A DNA stretch of 64,000 nucleotides from Bog-756 sp963753905 (GCA_963753905.1 CAVWDZ010000001.1:1922001-1986000); one strand, 5' to 3'. Shown: positions 26,666 through 36,360, counted from the first letter of the stretch. The notes: generated by a model from the letters alone, not told the origin. Translations and numbers: made by a program.

Positions 26666-27219
26666 GATGCACCTTTCTGGGTGACCCGCTGCGGACGGGC
26701 GACCGTGACGATCGTACCTCCATACCGCCTCGATCTCAGAACCTCCCACCCCTCCGGCGGGTCGATCGCGCGCCCGGATTCGAGGACCGCGAGGTCGGCC
26801 GGGATGCGGGCCACCAGCCTGTCCCAGCCGCCGTAGTCGTAGGGAGGGTCGCACAGCACGAGGTCGAACCGGGAGGCGGTGGTGTCCACCCATGTCTCGA
26901 CGTCCCGACGGATCACGGTGGCGTCCCCACGCTCCTCGGGGTCGGTGAGGCCGACGGCGGCCAGGTTGGCCCGCACGGCGGCGACGGCTCTCGGGTCCTG
27001 CTCGACGAAGGTGACCGACGCGGCACCCCGCGAGATCGCCTCGATACCCAGGGCGCCGGTGCCCGCGAAGAGATCGGCCACCAGCAGGCCCTCGACCCCA
27101 CCGAGGCTGTAGAGGATGTCGAAGACGGCCTCGCGGACCCGGTCCGAGGTCGGCCGCAGGGAGGTCCCGGCGGGCGCGCTCAGGCGCCGGCCACGGAGCT
27201 CGCCACCGATCACGCGCAC
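26662..27219 (-). CDS. rsmD: 16S rRNA (guanine966-N2)-methyltransferase RsmD
   Basis: This 185-residue Rossmann methyltransferase acts on helix 31 of 16S rRNA. It starts MRVIGGELRGRRL, with the SAM motif VADLFAGTGALGIEAISRG and the catalytic DPPYDY near residue 128. It lies 78 bases after recG and is coupled to coaD, the standard pairing. Confidence 0.95.
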   Translation of the reverse strand: MRVIGGELRGRRLSAPAGTSLRPTSDRVREAVFDILYSLGGVEGLLVADLFAGTGALGIEAISRGAASVTFVEQDPRAVAAVRANLAAVGLTDPEERGDATVIRRDVETWVDTTASRFDLVLCDPPYDYGGWDRLVARIPADLAVLESGRAIDPPEGWEVLRSRRYGGTIVTVARPQRVTQKGAS

Positions 27220-27297
27220 GTTCCCAGCCTACCGGCGCGCCCATGGTCGCCCCGGTCAGCCGGAGCCGACCCGCTCGAGTGCTCAGCTCTCGAGCGC

Positions 27298-29544
27298 TCA
27301 GCTCTTGAAGAGGAACTCCGCCTCCTCCTCGTCCACGAAGAGGAGCAGTTCGTCGACCAGCAACGCGTGCTCGACGAGGTGCGGATCGTCGTCCACGAGC
27401 TCCACCGCGAGCGTCCACGCGTCGACCACCAGATCCCGGTCGGAGAGAAGGCGGGCCAGCCGGAGGTCGGAACGGCCCTTCTGCCGAGCCCCGAGGATCG
27501 TCCCCTCCCCACGCAGGTCGAGATCGATGTCGGCCAGGACGAAACCGTCGGTGCTCCGCTCGAGGGCGGCGAGCCGGGCCGCGGCCTCGGGAGCGTCGGA
27601 CTCCGACAGCAGGAAGCACCAGGCCTGCTCGCCGCTCCGGCCGACCCGCCCCCGGAGTTGGTGGAGTTGGGCGATGCCGAACCGGTCGGCGTCCTCGACC
27701 ACCATGACCGAGGCGTCGGGCACGTCGACCCCGACCTCGATGACCGTCGTCGCCACGAGCACGTCGAGCCCACCTGCGCGGAAGTCCGCCATCGCCCGTT
27801 CCCTCTCGGCGGGACGCATCTGGCCGTGGAGCAGGCCGATCCGAAGACCGGCGAGCTCGGCGGTGGCGAGGCGCTCGGCCTCGGCAGTGGCCGAGGCGGC
27901 CTCCACCCGGTCGGACCCCTCGACCAGCGGGCAGACCACGAAGGCCCGGTGACCCGATGCCACCTCCGATCGGACCCGCGCCCACGCCTCGGCCACCCCA
28001 GACGGCGTGCGCGCCCACACGGTCGACACCGGATGCCGGCCGGGGGGCAGCTCGTCGATGACCGTCATGTCGAGGTCGCCGAAGACGACCATGGCCGCGG
28101 TCCGGGGAATCGGGGTGGCGGTCATCACCAGGAGATCGGGATCCCGTCCCTCCCCGTCGGCCCCTCGACCCTTTGCCCGCAGCGCGGCCCGTTGCTCGAC
28201 GCCGAACCGGTGCTGCTCGTCGATGACCACCGCCCCGAGGGAGTCGAAGGTCACCTGGTCGGTCAGGAGTGCGTGGGTGCCGATGAGGATGTCGACCGTG
28301 CCGTCGGCGAGGCCGGCCAGGGTGGCCGCCCGGTCGGAGGCACTGCTCCTGCTCGTGAGCAGGTCGACCCGGAGGGGGCGCTCCTCTGTCGTTCCGGGGC
28401 CCGCCACCCCGAGGCCGGCGACCAGCCGGCCGACCTCGGACGCGTGCTGTTCGGCCAGGACCTCGGTCGGGGCCATGAGGGCTCCCTGATGCCCCCCTCC
28501 GACGGCCACCAGGAGCGCGGACACCGCGACCACCGTCTTGCCCGACCCGACATCCCCCTGGAGCAGCCGGTGCATGGGCAGCGGGCCGGCGAGATCCTCG
28601 CGGATGGTGGCCACGGCCTGGCCCTGGGACTCGGTCAGGGGGAAGGGCAACCGGTCGACGAACCGGTCGAGCAGGGTGGCACCCCCGTCCGTGCGGGTGG
28701 TGGCGTGGCGAATGCCCCGGGCATCCTCCTCGAGGCGCCTGCGGCGCAGGACGAGGGCCAGCTGGAGGCGCAGGAGCTCGTCGAAGGCCAGGCGGCGGCG
28801 GGCCGGCTCCACCTCCGCCATGGCCGTTGGCCGGTGGATGCCGGTGAATGCGGCAGTGCGGTCGATGAGCCCGAGACGGCTGCGTGCGTCCGACGGTACA
28901 GGGTCCGCGAACGAGCCGGCACGGTCCAGCGCCTCGTGGACCAGGCGCCCGATGCGCGCCGATGTGAGGCCGGCCTTCTCGCTCAGGGGGTAGACGGGAT
29001 ACACCCGACCGGTCGGTGTGTCGGCCCCCTCCGCCTCGGCACGGCCCTCGTCCTCGTCGGGGCCGCGCAGGATCTCGACGGTGGGTCCGACCATCTGGAG
29101 CACCCCCCGGTAGCTGCTCACCGGCCCGAAGAAGAGGCCGAGTGTTCCGACCGGCAGCTGCCGGGCCCGCCAGGCCTGGTTGAAGAAGACCACCTGGAGG
29201 CGGCCGCCACCGTCGGCCACCTCCAACACCACCCGGACCGGGGGCCGGCCCCGCCCGCGTCCGCGTCGGACGGGTGGGCGTCCGACCCGGACCACCTCCG
29301 CCAACACGGTCGCCCGCTCCCCCTCCTCCAGCCGGTCGATGGTGACCATCCGGGTGGCGTCGATGTGGCGACGCGGGTAGTGGGTCAGCAGGTCGAGCAC
29401 CGTGACGATCCCGAGCTCGCCCAGGTCCCGGCCCGCTGCGTCACCGACGCCGCGGAGGACCGAGACCGGGAGCGCCGCAAGTTGACCGAGCCGGCGCCCG
29501 GGTGCCTCGATGCCGGCGTCTGCCGTGCGGACCGGTTCGCTCAC
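27298..29544 (-). CDS. recG: ATP-dependent DNA helicase RecG
   Basis: This 748-residue branched-DNA translocase regresses stalled forks. The wedge OB domain lies at about residues 20-200, with an Arg-rich insert GRPPVRRGRGRGR. The helicase motor has MHRLLQGDVGSGKTVVA (Walker A), VVIDEQHRFG (a DEQH box), MTATPIPRT and the QLHQLRGRVGRSG motif VI. The GTG start at 29544 overlaps the stop of the upstream kinase gene. Confidence 0.96.
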   Translation of the reverse strand: MSEPVRTADAGIEAPGRRLGQLAALPVSVLRGVGDAAGRDLGELGIVTVLDLLTHYPRRHIDATRMVTIDRLEEGERATVLAEVVRVGRPPVRRGRGRGRPPVRVVLEVADGGGRLQVVFFNQAWRARQLPVGTLGLFFGPVSSYRGVLQMVGPTVEILRGPDEDEGRAEAEGADTPTGRVYPVYPLSEKAGLTSARIGRLVHEALDRAGSFADPVPSDARSRLGLIDRTAAFTGIHRPTAMAEVEPARRRLAFDELLRLQLALVLRRRRLEEDARGIRHATTRTDGGATLLDRFVDRLPFPLTESQGQAVATIREDLAGPLPMHRLLQGDVGSGKTVVAVSALLVAVGGGHQGALMAPTEVLAEQHASEVGRLVAGLGVAGPGTTEERPLRVDLLTSRSSASDRAATLAGLADGTVDILIGTHALLTDQVTFDSLGAVVIDEQHRFGVEQRAALRAKGRGADGEGRDPDLLVMTATPIPRTAAMVVFGDLDMTVIDELPPGRHPVSTVWARTPSGVAEAWARVRSEVASGHRAFVVCPLVEGSDRVEAASATAEAERLATAELAGLRIGLLHGQMRPAERERAMADFRAGGLDVLVATTVIEVGVDVPDASVMVVEDADRFGIAQLHQLRGRVGRSGEQAWCFLLSESDAPEAAARLAALERSTDGFVLADIDLDLRGEGTILGARQKGRSDLRLARLLSDRDLVVDAWTLAVELVDDDPHLVEHALLVDELLLFVDEEEAEFLFKS

Positions 29545-31193
29545 TCGATGGAGAAGAGGTACGGGTACAGGGGCTGACCCCCGTGGTGGACCTCGGTCTC
29601 CACGGCCGGCCTGGCCTCCTTGAGCCACTCGGTGATCCGTCGGGTGTCGGCCGCGCCCGAGCCCTCGCCCTCGATGATGGTGACCAGGTCGTGCTCGTCG
29701 GTGACCAGGACGTCGAGGAGTGCGCAGGCCGCTTCCGCCGGCGAGTCGCCCACCACCTCGATGGCCTCTCTGGAGAGACCGAGCCAGTCGCCGGTCCGGA
29801 CCGGACCTGCCGGGGTCTGCGAGTCGCGGACCGCCCGGGTGATCTCCCCGGGGACCACCTTGTGCGCGGTTTCCTCCATGGCGCTGGCATTGGCCTTGCC
29901 GCCGGACTCGGGGTCGTAGGCGAGCAGGGCGGCGAACCCCTCGGTGATGGTCTCGGTCGGCACCACCCACACCTGCTTGGGACTCAGCTGGTCGACCCTG
30001 TCGGCCACGGCGCGGATGTTGCCGTTGTTGGGCAGCACGATCACCTGTTCGGAGGCCAGGGAGTCGACGGCCTCGAGCAGTTCGGCGATCGACGGGTTCA
30101 TCGACTGGCCGCCGGCGATGAGACGCTGGACCCCGAGCGAGCGGAAGATCCGTCCGATGCCGTCACCGCTGGCCACCGCCACCACGCCGGTGACCGGGGT
30201 CGGACCGTGCGGCGTCTCCGACGGCCCGGTGCCCAGGGTTCCGGCGGCCTCGCGTACCCAGCGCTCCTCCTCGACCTCGTCGAGGAGGTCGGTCACCCGG
30301 ATCGAGCGGGGTCGGCCGGCGTCGAGCGCCGCCTCGACGGCCGGGCCGATCTCATCGGTGTGGATGTGGCAGTTCCAGACGCCGTCTCCACCCACCACGA
30401 CGATCGAGTCGCCGAGCCCGGCCCAGACCTCCTTGAAGTCGGGGATCGTCTCGTCGGGGGCCTCGAGCAGGTACATGACCTCGTAGCGCAGTCCGGCGAC
30501 CGTGCCGTTCGCCTCCTCCGAGAGGACCCGGACGCCCGGGACGGGCAGGTCGCCGGGAACCGGCATCTGGCGCCCGTCGAGGACCGAGAGCAGGGCGTCG
30601 AAGAGCAGGAGGTAGCCGGTCCCGCCGGCGTCGACCACACCCGCCTGCTCGAGGACCGGGAGGAGGGTGGGGGTCATGGCCAGCGCGTCCGCCGCTCCGG
30701 CCCGGGAGGCCTCGGCCACCGCCACCAGCGAGGCGCCCGAGTCGGCAGCGGCACGGGCCCCCTCGGCAGCCCCCCGTGCGACGGTCAGGATGGTGCCCTC
30801 GACCGGCCGCATGACCGCCTCGCGGGCGAGCCGGTCGGCGTCGGCCAGTGCCTGGGCCAGCTCCTTGGCCCCGGGAGCACCGCCCGCTGTGCTGAGCCCG
30901 ACGGCCAGGCCGCGCAGCAGCTGGGAGAGGATGACCCCCGAGTTTCCACGCGCCCCCATCAGCGACCCGTGCACGATGGCCTCGCAGGCGGCTCCGAACC
31001 CGGGATCGGTCAGGGTCCCGAGCTCGCTGGTGACCGACTCGACGGTGAGCGCCATGTTGGTCCCGGTGTCACCGTCGGGCACCGGAAAGACGTTGAGGCG
31101 GTTGATGAGCTCCTGGTGGGTACGGAGACCGTCCCGATACGTGCTCATGACACGACAGAGCCCTGCCGCATCCAGCGCGTCGAGGGCCACCAT
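29541..31193 (-). CDS. DAK2-domain kinase, FakA/YloV type
   Basis: In this 550-residue protein, residues 1-200 form a DhaL-like ATP-binding domain with NRLNVFPVPDGDTGTNMALTVES (metal-binding Asps) and GARGNSGVILSQLLRGL, then a middle domain and a C-terminal DegV-like half. In Firmicutes FakA phosphorylates fatty acids bound by a FakB partner. No fakB-like gene is in the window, so the substrate here is inferred. It precedes recG, a conserved pairing, and is divergent from rpmB. Confidence 0.85.
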   Translation of the reverse strand: MVALDALDAAGLCRVMSTYRDGLRTHQELINRLNVFPVPDGDTGTNMALTVESVTSELGTLTDPGFGAACEAIVHGSLMGARGNSGVILSQLLRGLAVGLSTAGGAPGAKELAQALADADRLAREAVMRPVEGTILTVARGAAEGARAAADSGASLVAVAEASRAGAADALAMTPTLLPVLEQAGVVDAGGTGYLLLFDALLSVLDGRQMPVPGDLPVPGVRVLSEEANGTVAGLRYEVMYLLEAPDETIPDFKEVWAGLGDSIVVVGGDGVWNCHIHTDEIGPAVEAALDAGRPRSIRVTDLLDEVEEERWVREAAGTLGTGPSETPHGPTPVTGVVAVASGDGIGRIFRSLGVQRLIAGGQSMNPSIAELLEAVDSLASEQVIVLPNNGNIRAVADRVDQLSPKQVWVVPTETITEGFAALLAYDPESGGKANASAMEETAHKVVPGEITRAVRDSQTPAGPVRTGDWLGLSREAIEVVGDSPAEAACALLDVLVTDEHDLVTIIEGEGSGAADTRRITEWLKEARPAVETEVHHGGQPLYPYLFSIE

Positions 31194-31204
31194 GTGCTGG
31201 ATGC

Positions 31205-31210
31205 TAACCT
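31205..31210 (+). promoter_or_regulatory. -10 element for rpmB
   Basis: TAACCT here would give a leader of about 35 bases that contains the GAGAGG ribosome-binding stretch before the ATG at 31252. Confidence 0.4.
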
Positions 31211-31251
31211 TTGCGACTTACCCGTTGGATCCTGAGAGGACGTCTGCAGTC

Positions 31252-31461
31252 ATGGCAGCGGTGTGCGAGCTCTGCGGCAAGAAGCCGTCGTTCGGAATGA
31301 CCATCAGCCACTCCCACCGCCGGACCAAGCGGCGCTGGGATCCCAACATCCAGCGGGTCCGGGCCCTGGTGGACGGCACCCCGAAGCGCCTCAACGTGTG
31401 CACCTCCTGCATCCGGTCCGGCAAGGTCGTCAAGCGACCGATCCGGAACATCCCGGCCTGA
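31252..31461 (+). CDS. rpmB: 50S ribosomal protein L28
   Basis: This 69-residue large-subunit protein contains CELCGKKPSFGMTISHSHRRTKRRWDPN in the usual order, then a second cysteine pair in NVCTSCIRSGKVVKR. All four zinc-site cysteines are kept. It is transcribed alone, divergent from the FakA-like gene, as in many actinobacteria. Confidence 0.97.
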   Translation: MAAVCELCGKKPSFGMTISHSHRRTKRRWDPNIQRVRALVDGTPKRLNVCTSCIRSGKVVKRPIRNIPA

Positions 31462-31466
31462 TCCTG

Positions 31467-31498
31467 CCGGGCCCGGTCGCGCCGACGCGCCGGCCCGG
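31467..31498. terminator. Hairpin between convergent rpmB and thiL
   Basis: The outer seven base pairs are perfect (31467-31473 with 31492-31498). A further six pairs form with two bulged bases and a 4-base loop. Its place between two convergent stops suits a two-way terminator, although no T run follows. Confidence 0.45.
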
Positions 31499-31543
31499 GG
31501 TCCCAGTCACCCGACCGACGGGCACCCACCGGGCACACCGCGC

Positions 31544-32602
31544 TCAGAAGCGGTGACGCCATCCACCGGCCGGCAACGGCCGGCCCCCGAGGACCCAGTC
31601 CCCGTCGCGATCGGTGCAGCGGCCGACCGGGAGCGGGGCACGGAGTCCCGCCCCTGCGAAGGCATCCAGCAAGCCGCCCGGATCCGGGGTGGCCAGGACC
31701 AGCTCGTAGTCCTCGCCGCCGGACAGCGCCTCGTCGCGGGTCGCCCCGGCGGCCACCGGTGGTTCCTCGAGGTCGAGTCCGACGCCGGAGGCACGGGCCA
31801 GCCGGACCAGGTCGGCGAGCAGCCCGTCGGACACGTCGATGGCCGCGGAGGCCCCGGCCCGGCGGGCCAGCCGTCCTTCGGCGAGCCGGGCCACCGGTCG
31901 CCGGTGCGCCCTCGCCAGCTCGGGTGGAACCATTGCCCGGGCAGCGAAGCCCGCATCGTCGCGGACCCGCAGGAGGCGGAGGCCCGCCGAGGCGGCCCCG
32001 AGCGGGCCGGTCACGAAGAGCCGGTCGCCCGGGCGGGCCCCGTCCCGGCGCAGGGGGCCGGGCGGCGCCCCTCCCGGCAGCGAGCCGAGCGCGGTCACCG
32101 ACACGACGAGGAGCCGGCTCCCGGAGAGGTCCCCGCCCACGACCGAGCACCCGGCGGCCTCGGCGGCCTCGGCCACCCCGGTCCCGAGCGCATCGAGTGC
32201 GAATCCGTGCGGCGCGGCCACCGAGAGGAGGACGTAGTCCGCCGCGGCCCCCATGGCGGCGAGGTCGGAGACCGTGACCATCAGGGCCTTCCATCCGACG
32301 TCCTCGGGGTCGCTGATCCCCAGGTCGACGTGTACGCCCTCCACCACGAGGTCGGTGGTGGCGAGCACCGGCCCGGGGCCTGGCACCGGCCCGGAGCCCG
32401 GCACCGGCCCGGATCGGGGAAAGGTGAGCGCCGCGGCGTCGTCGCCGATCCACAGGTCACCGGGAGCGGACGGTCCGCCGCCGAGGGCCTCGAAGCGGGA
32501 CTGCAGTCGGGCGATGACCGCGAACTCGTCGGTCGGATCACCGGACGGGTCACCGGCCGACCTGGCCGAGGCGCCGGGGCCCCCGGAGTTGGGTCTGCGC
32601 AC
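31544..32602 (-). CDS. thiL: Thiamine-monophosphate kinase
   Basis: This 352-residue enzyme makes thiamine diphosphate from thiamine phosphate. AIR-synthase-fold motifs are present: DLWIGDDAAAL near residue 50, ATTDLVVEGVHVDL, VTVSDLAAMGA, VVGGDLSGS, AIDVSDGLLADLVRLA and SGGEDYELV. A Gly-Pro-Val repeat (about residues 63-78), encoded by an 18-bp tandem repeat, lengthens the loop before the substrate motif. The first 20 residues are low complexity, so the start is uncertain. No TPP riboswitch is seen upstream. Confidence 0.93.
   Translation of the reverse strand: MRRPNSGGPGASARSAGDPSGDPTDEFAVIARLQSRFEALGGGPSAPGDLWIGDDAAALTFPRSGPVPGSGPVPGPGPVLATTDLVVEGVHVDLGISDPEDVGWKALMVTVSDLAAMGAAADYVLLSVAAPHGFALDALGTGVAEAAEAAGCSVVGGDLSGSRLLVVSVTALGSLPGGAPPGPLRRDGARPGDRLFVTGPLGAASAGLRLLRVRDDAGFAARAMVPPELARAHRRPVARLAEGRLARRAGASAAIDVSDGLLADLVRLARASGVGLDLEEPPVAAGATRDEALSGGEDYELVLATPDPGGLLDAFAGAGLRAPLPVGRCTDRDGDWVLGGRPLPAGGWRHRF
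32365..32412. repeat. 18-bp tandem repeat inside thiL, 2.7 copies
   Basis: Units beginning GCACCGGCCCGG start at 32365, 32383 and 32401. Each full copy adds six residues in a loop of ThiL, so copy changes keep the frame. Confidence 0.85.
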
Positions 32603-32735
32603 CCGCCCTGCCTACCATTGTCTCCGGCAGGGCCCACTACTATTGGCCGGCCGTGTCCAGAGGCCCCGTGCGCGCCCAGAGCCGCAGCAGCGGGGCTCCG
32701 GGTCCGCCGGACATCCGAGGAGGAAGAACCAACCG

Positions 32736-34526
32736 ATGCCCCCCACCGAGCACCAGAAGCTGATCGCATGGGTCGACGGCTTCGCCGCCCTCGCCGAGCC
32801 GGACGAGGTGGTCTGGTGTGACGGCTCGGCCGAAGAGTACGACCACCTCTGCCAGCTTCTCGTCGACAAGGGCACCTTCACCAAGCTGGCCGACGCCAAG
32901 CGGCCCAGCAGCTACTGGGCCCACTCCGACCCGGGAGACGTGGCGCGCGTCGAGGACCGGACCTTCATCTGCTCGACCCGGGAGGTCGACGCCGGACCGA
33001 CCAACAACTGGCGGGATCCCCGGGAGATGCGTGATGTCCTGACCGGCCTCTTCAAGGGATCGATGCGCGGGCGGACGATGTACGTGGTCCCGTTCTCGAT
33101 GGGTCCGCTCGGGTCGTCGATCGCGCACATCGGCGTGCAGCTCACCGACTCGGCCTACGTCGCCGTGTCGATGCGGATCATGACCCGGATGGGACGGGGT
33201 GCTCTCGAGGTGCTGGGCAAGGACGGTCCGTTCGTGCCGTGCCTCCACTCGGTCGGGATGCCGCTGGACGCCGGGCAGGCCGACGTCGCGTGGCCGTGCG
33301 ACGCGGACAACAAGTACATCGTGCACTTCCCCGAGACCCGTGAGATCTGGTCGTACGGATCCGGCTACGGGGGCAACGCGCTGCTCGGCAAGAAATGCTT
33401 CGCCCTGCGGATCGCCTCGGTCATGGCCCGCGACGACAACTGGCTGGCGGAGCACATGCTCATCTTGAAGCTCACCTCGCCTGCGGGCGAGACCCGGTAC
33501 GTCACCGGGGCATTCCCCTCGGCCTGCGGCAAGACCAACCTGGCCATGCTCATCCCGACCCTCCCCGACTGGAAGGTGGAGACGGTGGGCGACGACATCT
33601 GCTGGATGAAGTTCGGCGCGGACGGCCGCCTCCACGCGATCAACCCGGAGGCAGGCTTCTTCGGGGTCGCGCCCGGCACCAACACCCGGACCAACCCCAA
33701 TGCCATGCTCACCCTGGACGGCCATGCCATCTTCACCAACACGGCGCTCACCGACGACGGCGACGTCTGGTGGGAGGGCATGACCGAGGACCCGCCGACG
33801 CACCTCACCTCGTGGAAGAACGAGGACTGGACTCCCGCCTCGGGCGGCCCGGCAGCGCATCCGAACGCGCGATTCACCGTGCCCGCAGCCCAGGACCCGG
33901 CCATCGCCTCGGAGTGGGAGGACCCCGCCGGCGTGCCCATCGACGCCATCCTCTTCGGCGGACGACGCGCCTCGGTCGTGCCGCTGGTCTTCCAGTCCCG
34001 GGACTGGGAGCACGGGGTGTTCCTCGGCTCGATCATGGCCTCGGAGACCACCGCTGCCGCGGCCGGAGCGGTCGGCAACCTGCGCCGCGACCCGTTCGCC
34101 ATGCTGCCGTTCTGCGGGTACAACATGGCCGACTACTTCGCCCACTGGCTCGAGATGGGCGCCGCCGCCGACCCGGAGAAGCTCCCCAAGATCTTCTACG
34201 TCAACTGGTTCCGCAAGGGTGAGGACGGCCGCTGGCTGTGGCCCGGATACGGCGAGAACTCCCGCGTCCTCGAGTGGGTCTTCGAACGGGTGAGCGGCAC
34301 CGGTGGAGCCGTGGAGACCCCGATCGGGTTCGTCCCCGCACCGGGAGCCATCGACACCGAGGGGCTGGACGTCTCGCCGTCGGACATGGAGCAGCTGCTC
34401 ACGGTTGACCCCGACGAGTGGCGTGCAGAGGTGCCGTCCATCCGCGAGCATTTCGCCATCTTCGGCGACAGGCTCCCCGAGGCACTGCGCGCCGAGGTCG
34501 ACGCGCTCGAGCAGAAGCTGGGCTGA
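32736..34526 (+). CDS. pckG: Phosphoenolpyruvate carboxykinase (GTP)
   Basis: This 596-residue GTP-dependent enzyme interconverts oxaloacetate and PEP for gluconeogenesis. The P-loop with its reactive cysteine is GAFPSACGKTNLAML near residue 262, followed by the metal-site VGDDICWMKFG and the nucleotide part FGGRRASVVPLVF. The ATG has GAGGAGGA upstream. A TACTAT box at 32638-32643 could be its -10 element. It is transcribed alone and ends against a terminator-like hairpin. Confidence 0.97.
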   Translation: MPPTEHQKLIAWVDGFAALAEPDEVVWCDGSAEEYDHLCQLLVDKGTFTKLADAKRPSSYWAHSDPGDVARVEDRTFICSTREVDAGPTNNWRDPREMRDVLTGLFKGSMRGRTMYVVPFSMGPLGSSIAHIGVQLTDSAYVAVSMRIMTRMGRGALEVLGKDGPFVPCLHSVGMPLDAGQADVAWPCDADNKYIVHFPETREIWSYGSGYGGNALLGKKCFALRIASVMARDDNWLAEHMLILKLTSPAGETRYVTGAFPSACGKTNLAMLIPTLPDWKVETVGDDICWMKFGADGRLHAINPEAGFFGVAPGTNTRTNPNAMLTLDGHAIFTNTALTDDGDVWWEGMTEDPPTHLTSWKNEDWTPASGGPAAHPNARFTVPAAQDPAIASEWEDPAGVPIDAILFGGRRASVVPLVFQSRDWEHGVFLGSIMASETTAAAAGAVGNLRRDPFAMLPFCGYNMADYFAHWLEMGAAADPEKLPKIFYVNWFRKGEDGRWLWPGYGENSRVLEWVFERVSGTGGAVETPIGFVPAPGAIDTEGLDVSPSDMEQLLTVDPDEWRAEVPSIREHFAIFGDRLPEALRAEVDALEQKLG

Positions 34527-34528
34527 GC

Positions 34529-34550
34529 GCCGGCGTCCCCGACCGCCGGC
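34529..34550. terminator. Hairpin between convergent pckG and the MFS-like gene
   Basis: A perfect 7-bp stem (34529-34535 with 34544-34550) encloses an 8-base loop. It sits three bases after the pckG stop and just behind the opposing stop, as expected for a shared terminator. There is no T run. Confidence 0.5.
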
Positions 34551-34557
34551 TCGGTCG

Positions 34558-36030
34558 CTAGACCCGCCGGGGGACGGAGCGGCGCGAGCTGAGGTAGGCG
34601 AGTGCGCCGGTCGCGGCCACCGCGGCCATGACCAGGTTGCCAGCCGGGATCGAGAGCGACAGGACCACTCCGATCAGCGAGCCGGTCACCCACATCAGCT
34701 GGAGGCGGGTCTCGAACCGCGCGAAGGCCCTCCCCTGGTCGGACTCGCGCACATTGCGTTGCACCAGGGCGTCGAACGACGGCTTGGCCATCGCGCCGGC
34801 CGCGCCGACGGCAACCGCGACCAGGGCCTGGAACGCGCGCGCAGAGAAGAGCCCGCCGAGGAGGCCGAAGGCGGCCACGAGCCACAGCGAGCCGGTCAGC
34901 ATCTGCTGCTCGTCGAGTACCCGCCGGATCCGCCCGACCAGGAGCACACCGATGACCGCGCCGACCGTGAGTGCGCCGATGAGGAGCCCGAACCACCAGG
35001 TGGCTGCGTTCGCCCGCCTCAGCCCGAAGGCGTAGAGGAACGTGAGGAACCCGAGCAGTCCCTTGAGCACCGACATCGGCATGAGGGCGAGCAGGACCTC
35101 GGTGCCGGCAATCGGCCGGTAGGCAGCCAGGTCCCGCTCGTCGTCGAGCCACCGATCGGCATCGGGTGCCCACACGACCGCCGGCGCATCACCCGCTCCC
35201 CCCGCCGCCCGGGCCGAACCTCTCCGGCGGGTCGCAAGGGCAACCTTGCGGACCGGGAGCCTCGCCCCGGCGGCCACCGCGACGACGAAGAGGACGGCGT
35301 CCGCCCAAAGCACCGCCGGTGCCCCGCCCAGCTTGAAGATGGCGACCGCGGGGAGGGCGAACGCGAACCCGGCCATGGACGCCAGCAGCCCCAGGCGCGC
35401 GTTCAGGGTGGCCAGGTCGGGCTCGACCAGGCGCTCACCGGTCGCCGGGTCGTCCACGTGGACGAGCGGTGTCCCGTAGGGCGGCGTCGACTCGACGCGA
35501 TCCGCGGCCGATCCGGACGAGGTCGCCTCCGGAGACGGTGGAGACGGTGGGCCGGAGCCGCCGTCCTCCGTGCCCGCTTCGATCGCGACGATCTCCGGCA
35601 CCAATGCCCCCTTGGTGACCAGGTAGACCTTGGAGAGCACCAGCATGAGGAACGCCTCGGGGAAGAGCAGCAACGAGTGGACGTCACGCGCCACGAACGG
35701 GCACAGCACGGCCCGCCCGAGGGCCGAGCTCACCACCAGGGCCCGCCTCGCCCCGCGGCTCCGGTCGACGATCGGACCGAGCGCCGGTGCGATGACCGCG
35801 AAGGGTCCCATGGTCAGCAACAGATAGAGCAGGACCTTGTCCTTGGCCGCCATCGGCGAGATCGAGAAGAAGAGCGACCCGGCCAGCGACACGGCGAACA
35901 GGGTGTCCCCGCCGGTCATCAGCACGTGGGTCAGGGCCAGTCGGCCGAACGGGCGCCGCTGGTCGAAGAGGTCCCTGAGCGCAGAGCGGACCAACCGCCG
36001 GAACTGGTCACCTCGCTCCCGTACACCCAC
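34558..36030 (-). CDS. Major-facilitator-like membrane protein
   Basis: This is a 490-residue polytopic protein with about ten to twelve hydrophobic helices. It has an MFS-like first half (LMTGGDTLFAVSLAGSLFF, then LLTMGPFAVIAPALGPIVDRSRGARR with the loop 2-3 motif). A hydrophilic middle loop of about 60 residues follows (Pro/Ser-rich, about residues 165-225), then a second half with GSLWLVAAFGLLGGL. The transported compound cannot be told. The GTG at 36030 is favoured because TACCAT lies six bases upstream. It is divergent from the AsnC-domain gene. Confidence 0.78.
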   Translation of the reverse strand: MGVRERGDQFRRLVRSALRDLFDQRRPFGRLALTHVLMTGGDTLFAVSLAGSLFFSISPMAAKDKVLLYLLLTMGPFAVIAPALGPIVDRSRGARRALVVSSALGRAVLCPFVARDVHSLLLFPEAFLMLVLSKVYLVTKGALVPEIVAIEAGTEDGGSGPPSPPSPEATSSGSAADRVESTPPYGTPLVHVDDPATGERLVEPDLATLNARLGLLASMAGFAFALPAVAIFKLGGAPAVLWADAVLFVVAVAAGARLPVRKVALATRRRGSARAAGGAGDAPAVVWAPDADRWLDDERDLAAYRPIAGTEVLLALMPMSVLKGLLGFLTFLYAFGLRRANAATWWFGLLIGALTVGAVIGVLLVGRIRRVLDEQQMLTGSLWLVAAFGLLGGLFSARAFQALVAVAVGAAGAMAKPSFDALVQRNVRESDQGRAFARFETRLQLMWVTGSLIGVVLSLSIPAGNLVMAAVAATGALAYLSSRRSVPRRV

Positions 36031-36036
36031 GTCGGC

Positions 36037-36042
36037 ATGGTA
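36037..36042 (-). promoter_or_regulatory. -10 element of a leaderless promoter for the MFS-like gene
   Basis: The minus strand reads TACCAT, with six bases to the GTG start at 36030. This position decides the start against longer frames. A plus-strand TAGCAT at 36063-36068 serves the divergent gene. Confidence 0.5.
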
Positions 36043-36105
36043 GGTCGCGGGGACCGGAGGGATAGCATGACGTGCCGCGGTGTAGCCGACGATCAGGAGG
36101 TGGCG

Positions 36106-36342
36106 ATGCCGGTCAGCGCCTACGTGCTCATCCAGACCGAGGTCGGCAAGGCGGCGACGGTCGCACGTACCGCACACTCGCTCGACGGGGTGCTGACGGC
36201 GGAGGGTGTCACCGGCCCCTACGACGTGATCGTGCGGGCAGAGGCCGGGACGGTCGACGAATTGGGTCAGATGGTGGTGGGACGGATCCAGCTCATCGAG
36301 GGCATCACCCGGACGGTCACCTGCCCCGTGGTCAACCTCTGA
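36106..36342 (+). CDS. Stand-alone AsnC/Lrp ligand-binding (RAM) domain protein
   Basis: This 78-residue protein consists only of the alpha-beta RAM domain of Lrp/AsnC regulators: VSAYVLIQTEVGKAATVAR, then VTGPYDVIVRAEAGTVDELGQMVV and IEGITRTVTCPVV. It has no DNA-binding helix-turn-helix. Such small proteins are known in actinobacteria and archaea and may bind amino acids or modulate full-length Lrp proteins by mixed oligomers. The ATG has CAGGAGG seven bases upstream. Confidence 0.88.
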   Translation: MPVSAYVLIQTEVGKAATVARTAHSLDGVLTAEGVTGPYDVIVRAEAGTVDELGQMVVGRIQLIEGITRTVTCPVVNL

Positions 36343-36360
36343 ACGACGCGGCGCGACCGT

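Noticed and set aside
31544..32735. TPP riboswitch before thiL
   Set aside because: No THI-box-like CTGAGA segment was seen upstream of the thiL start.
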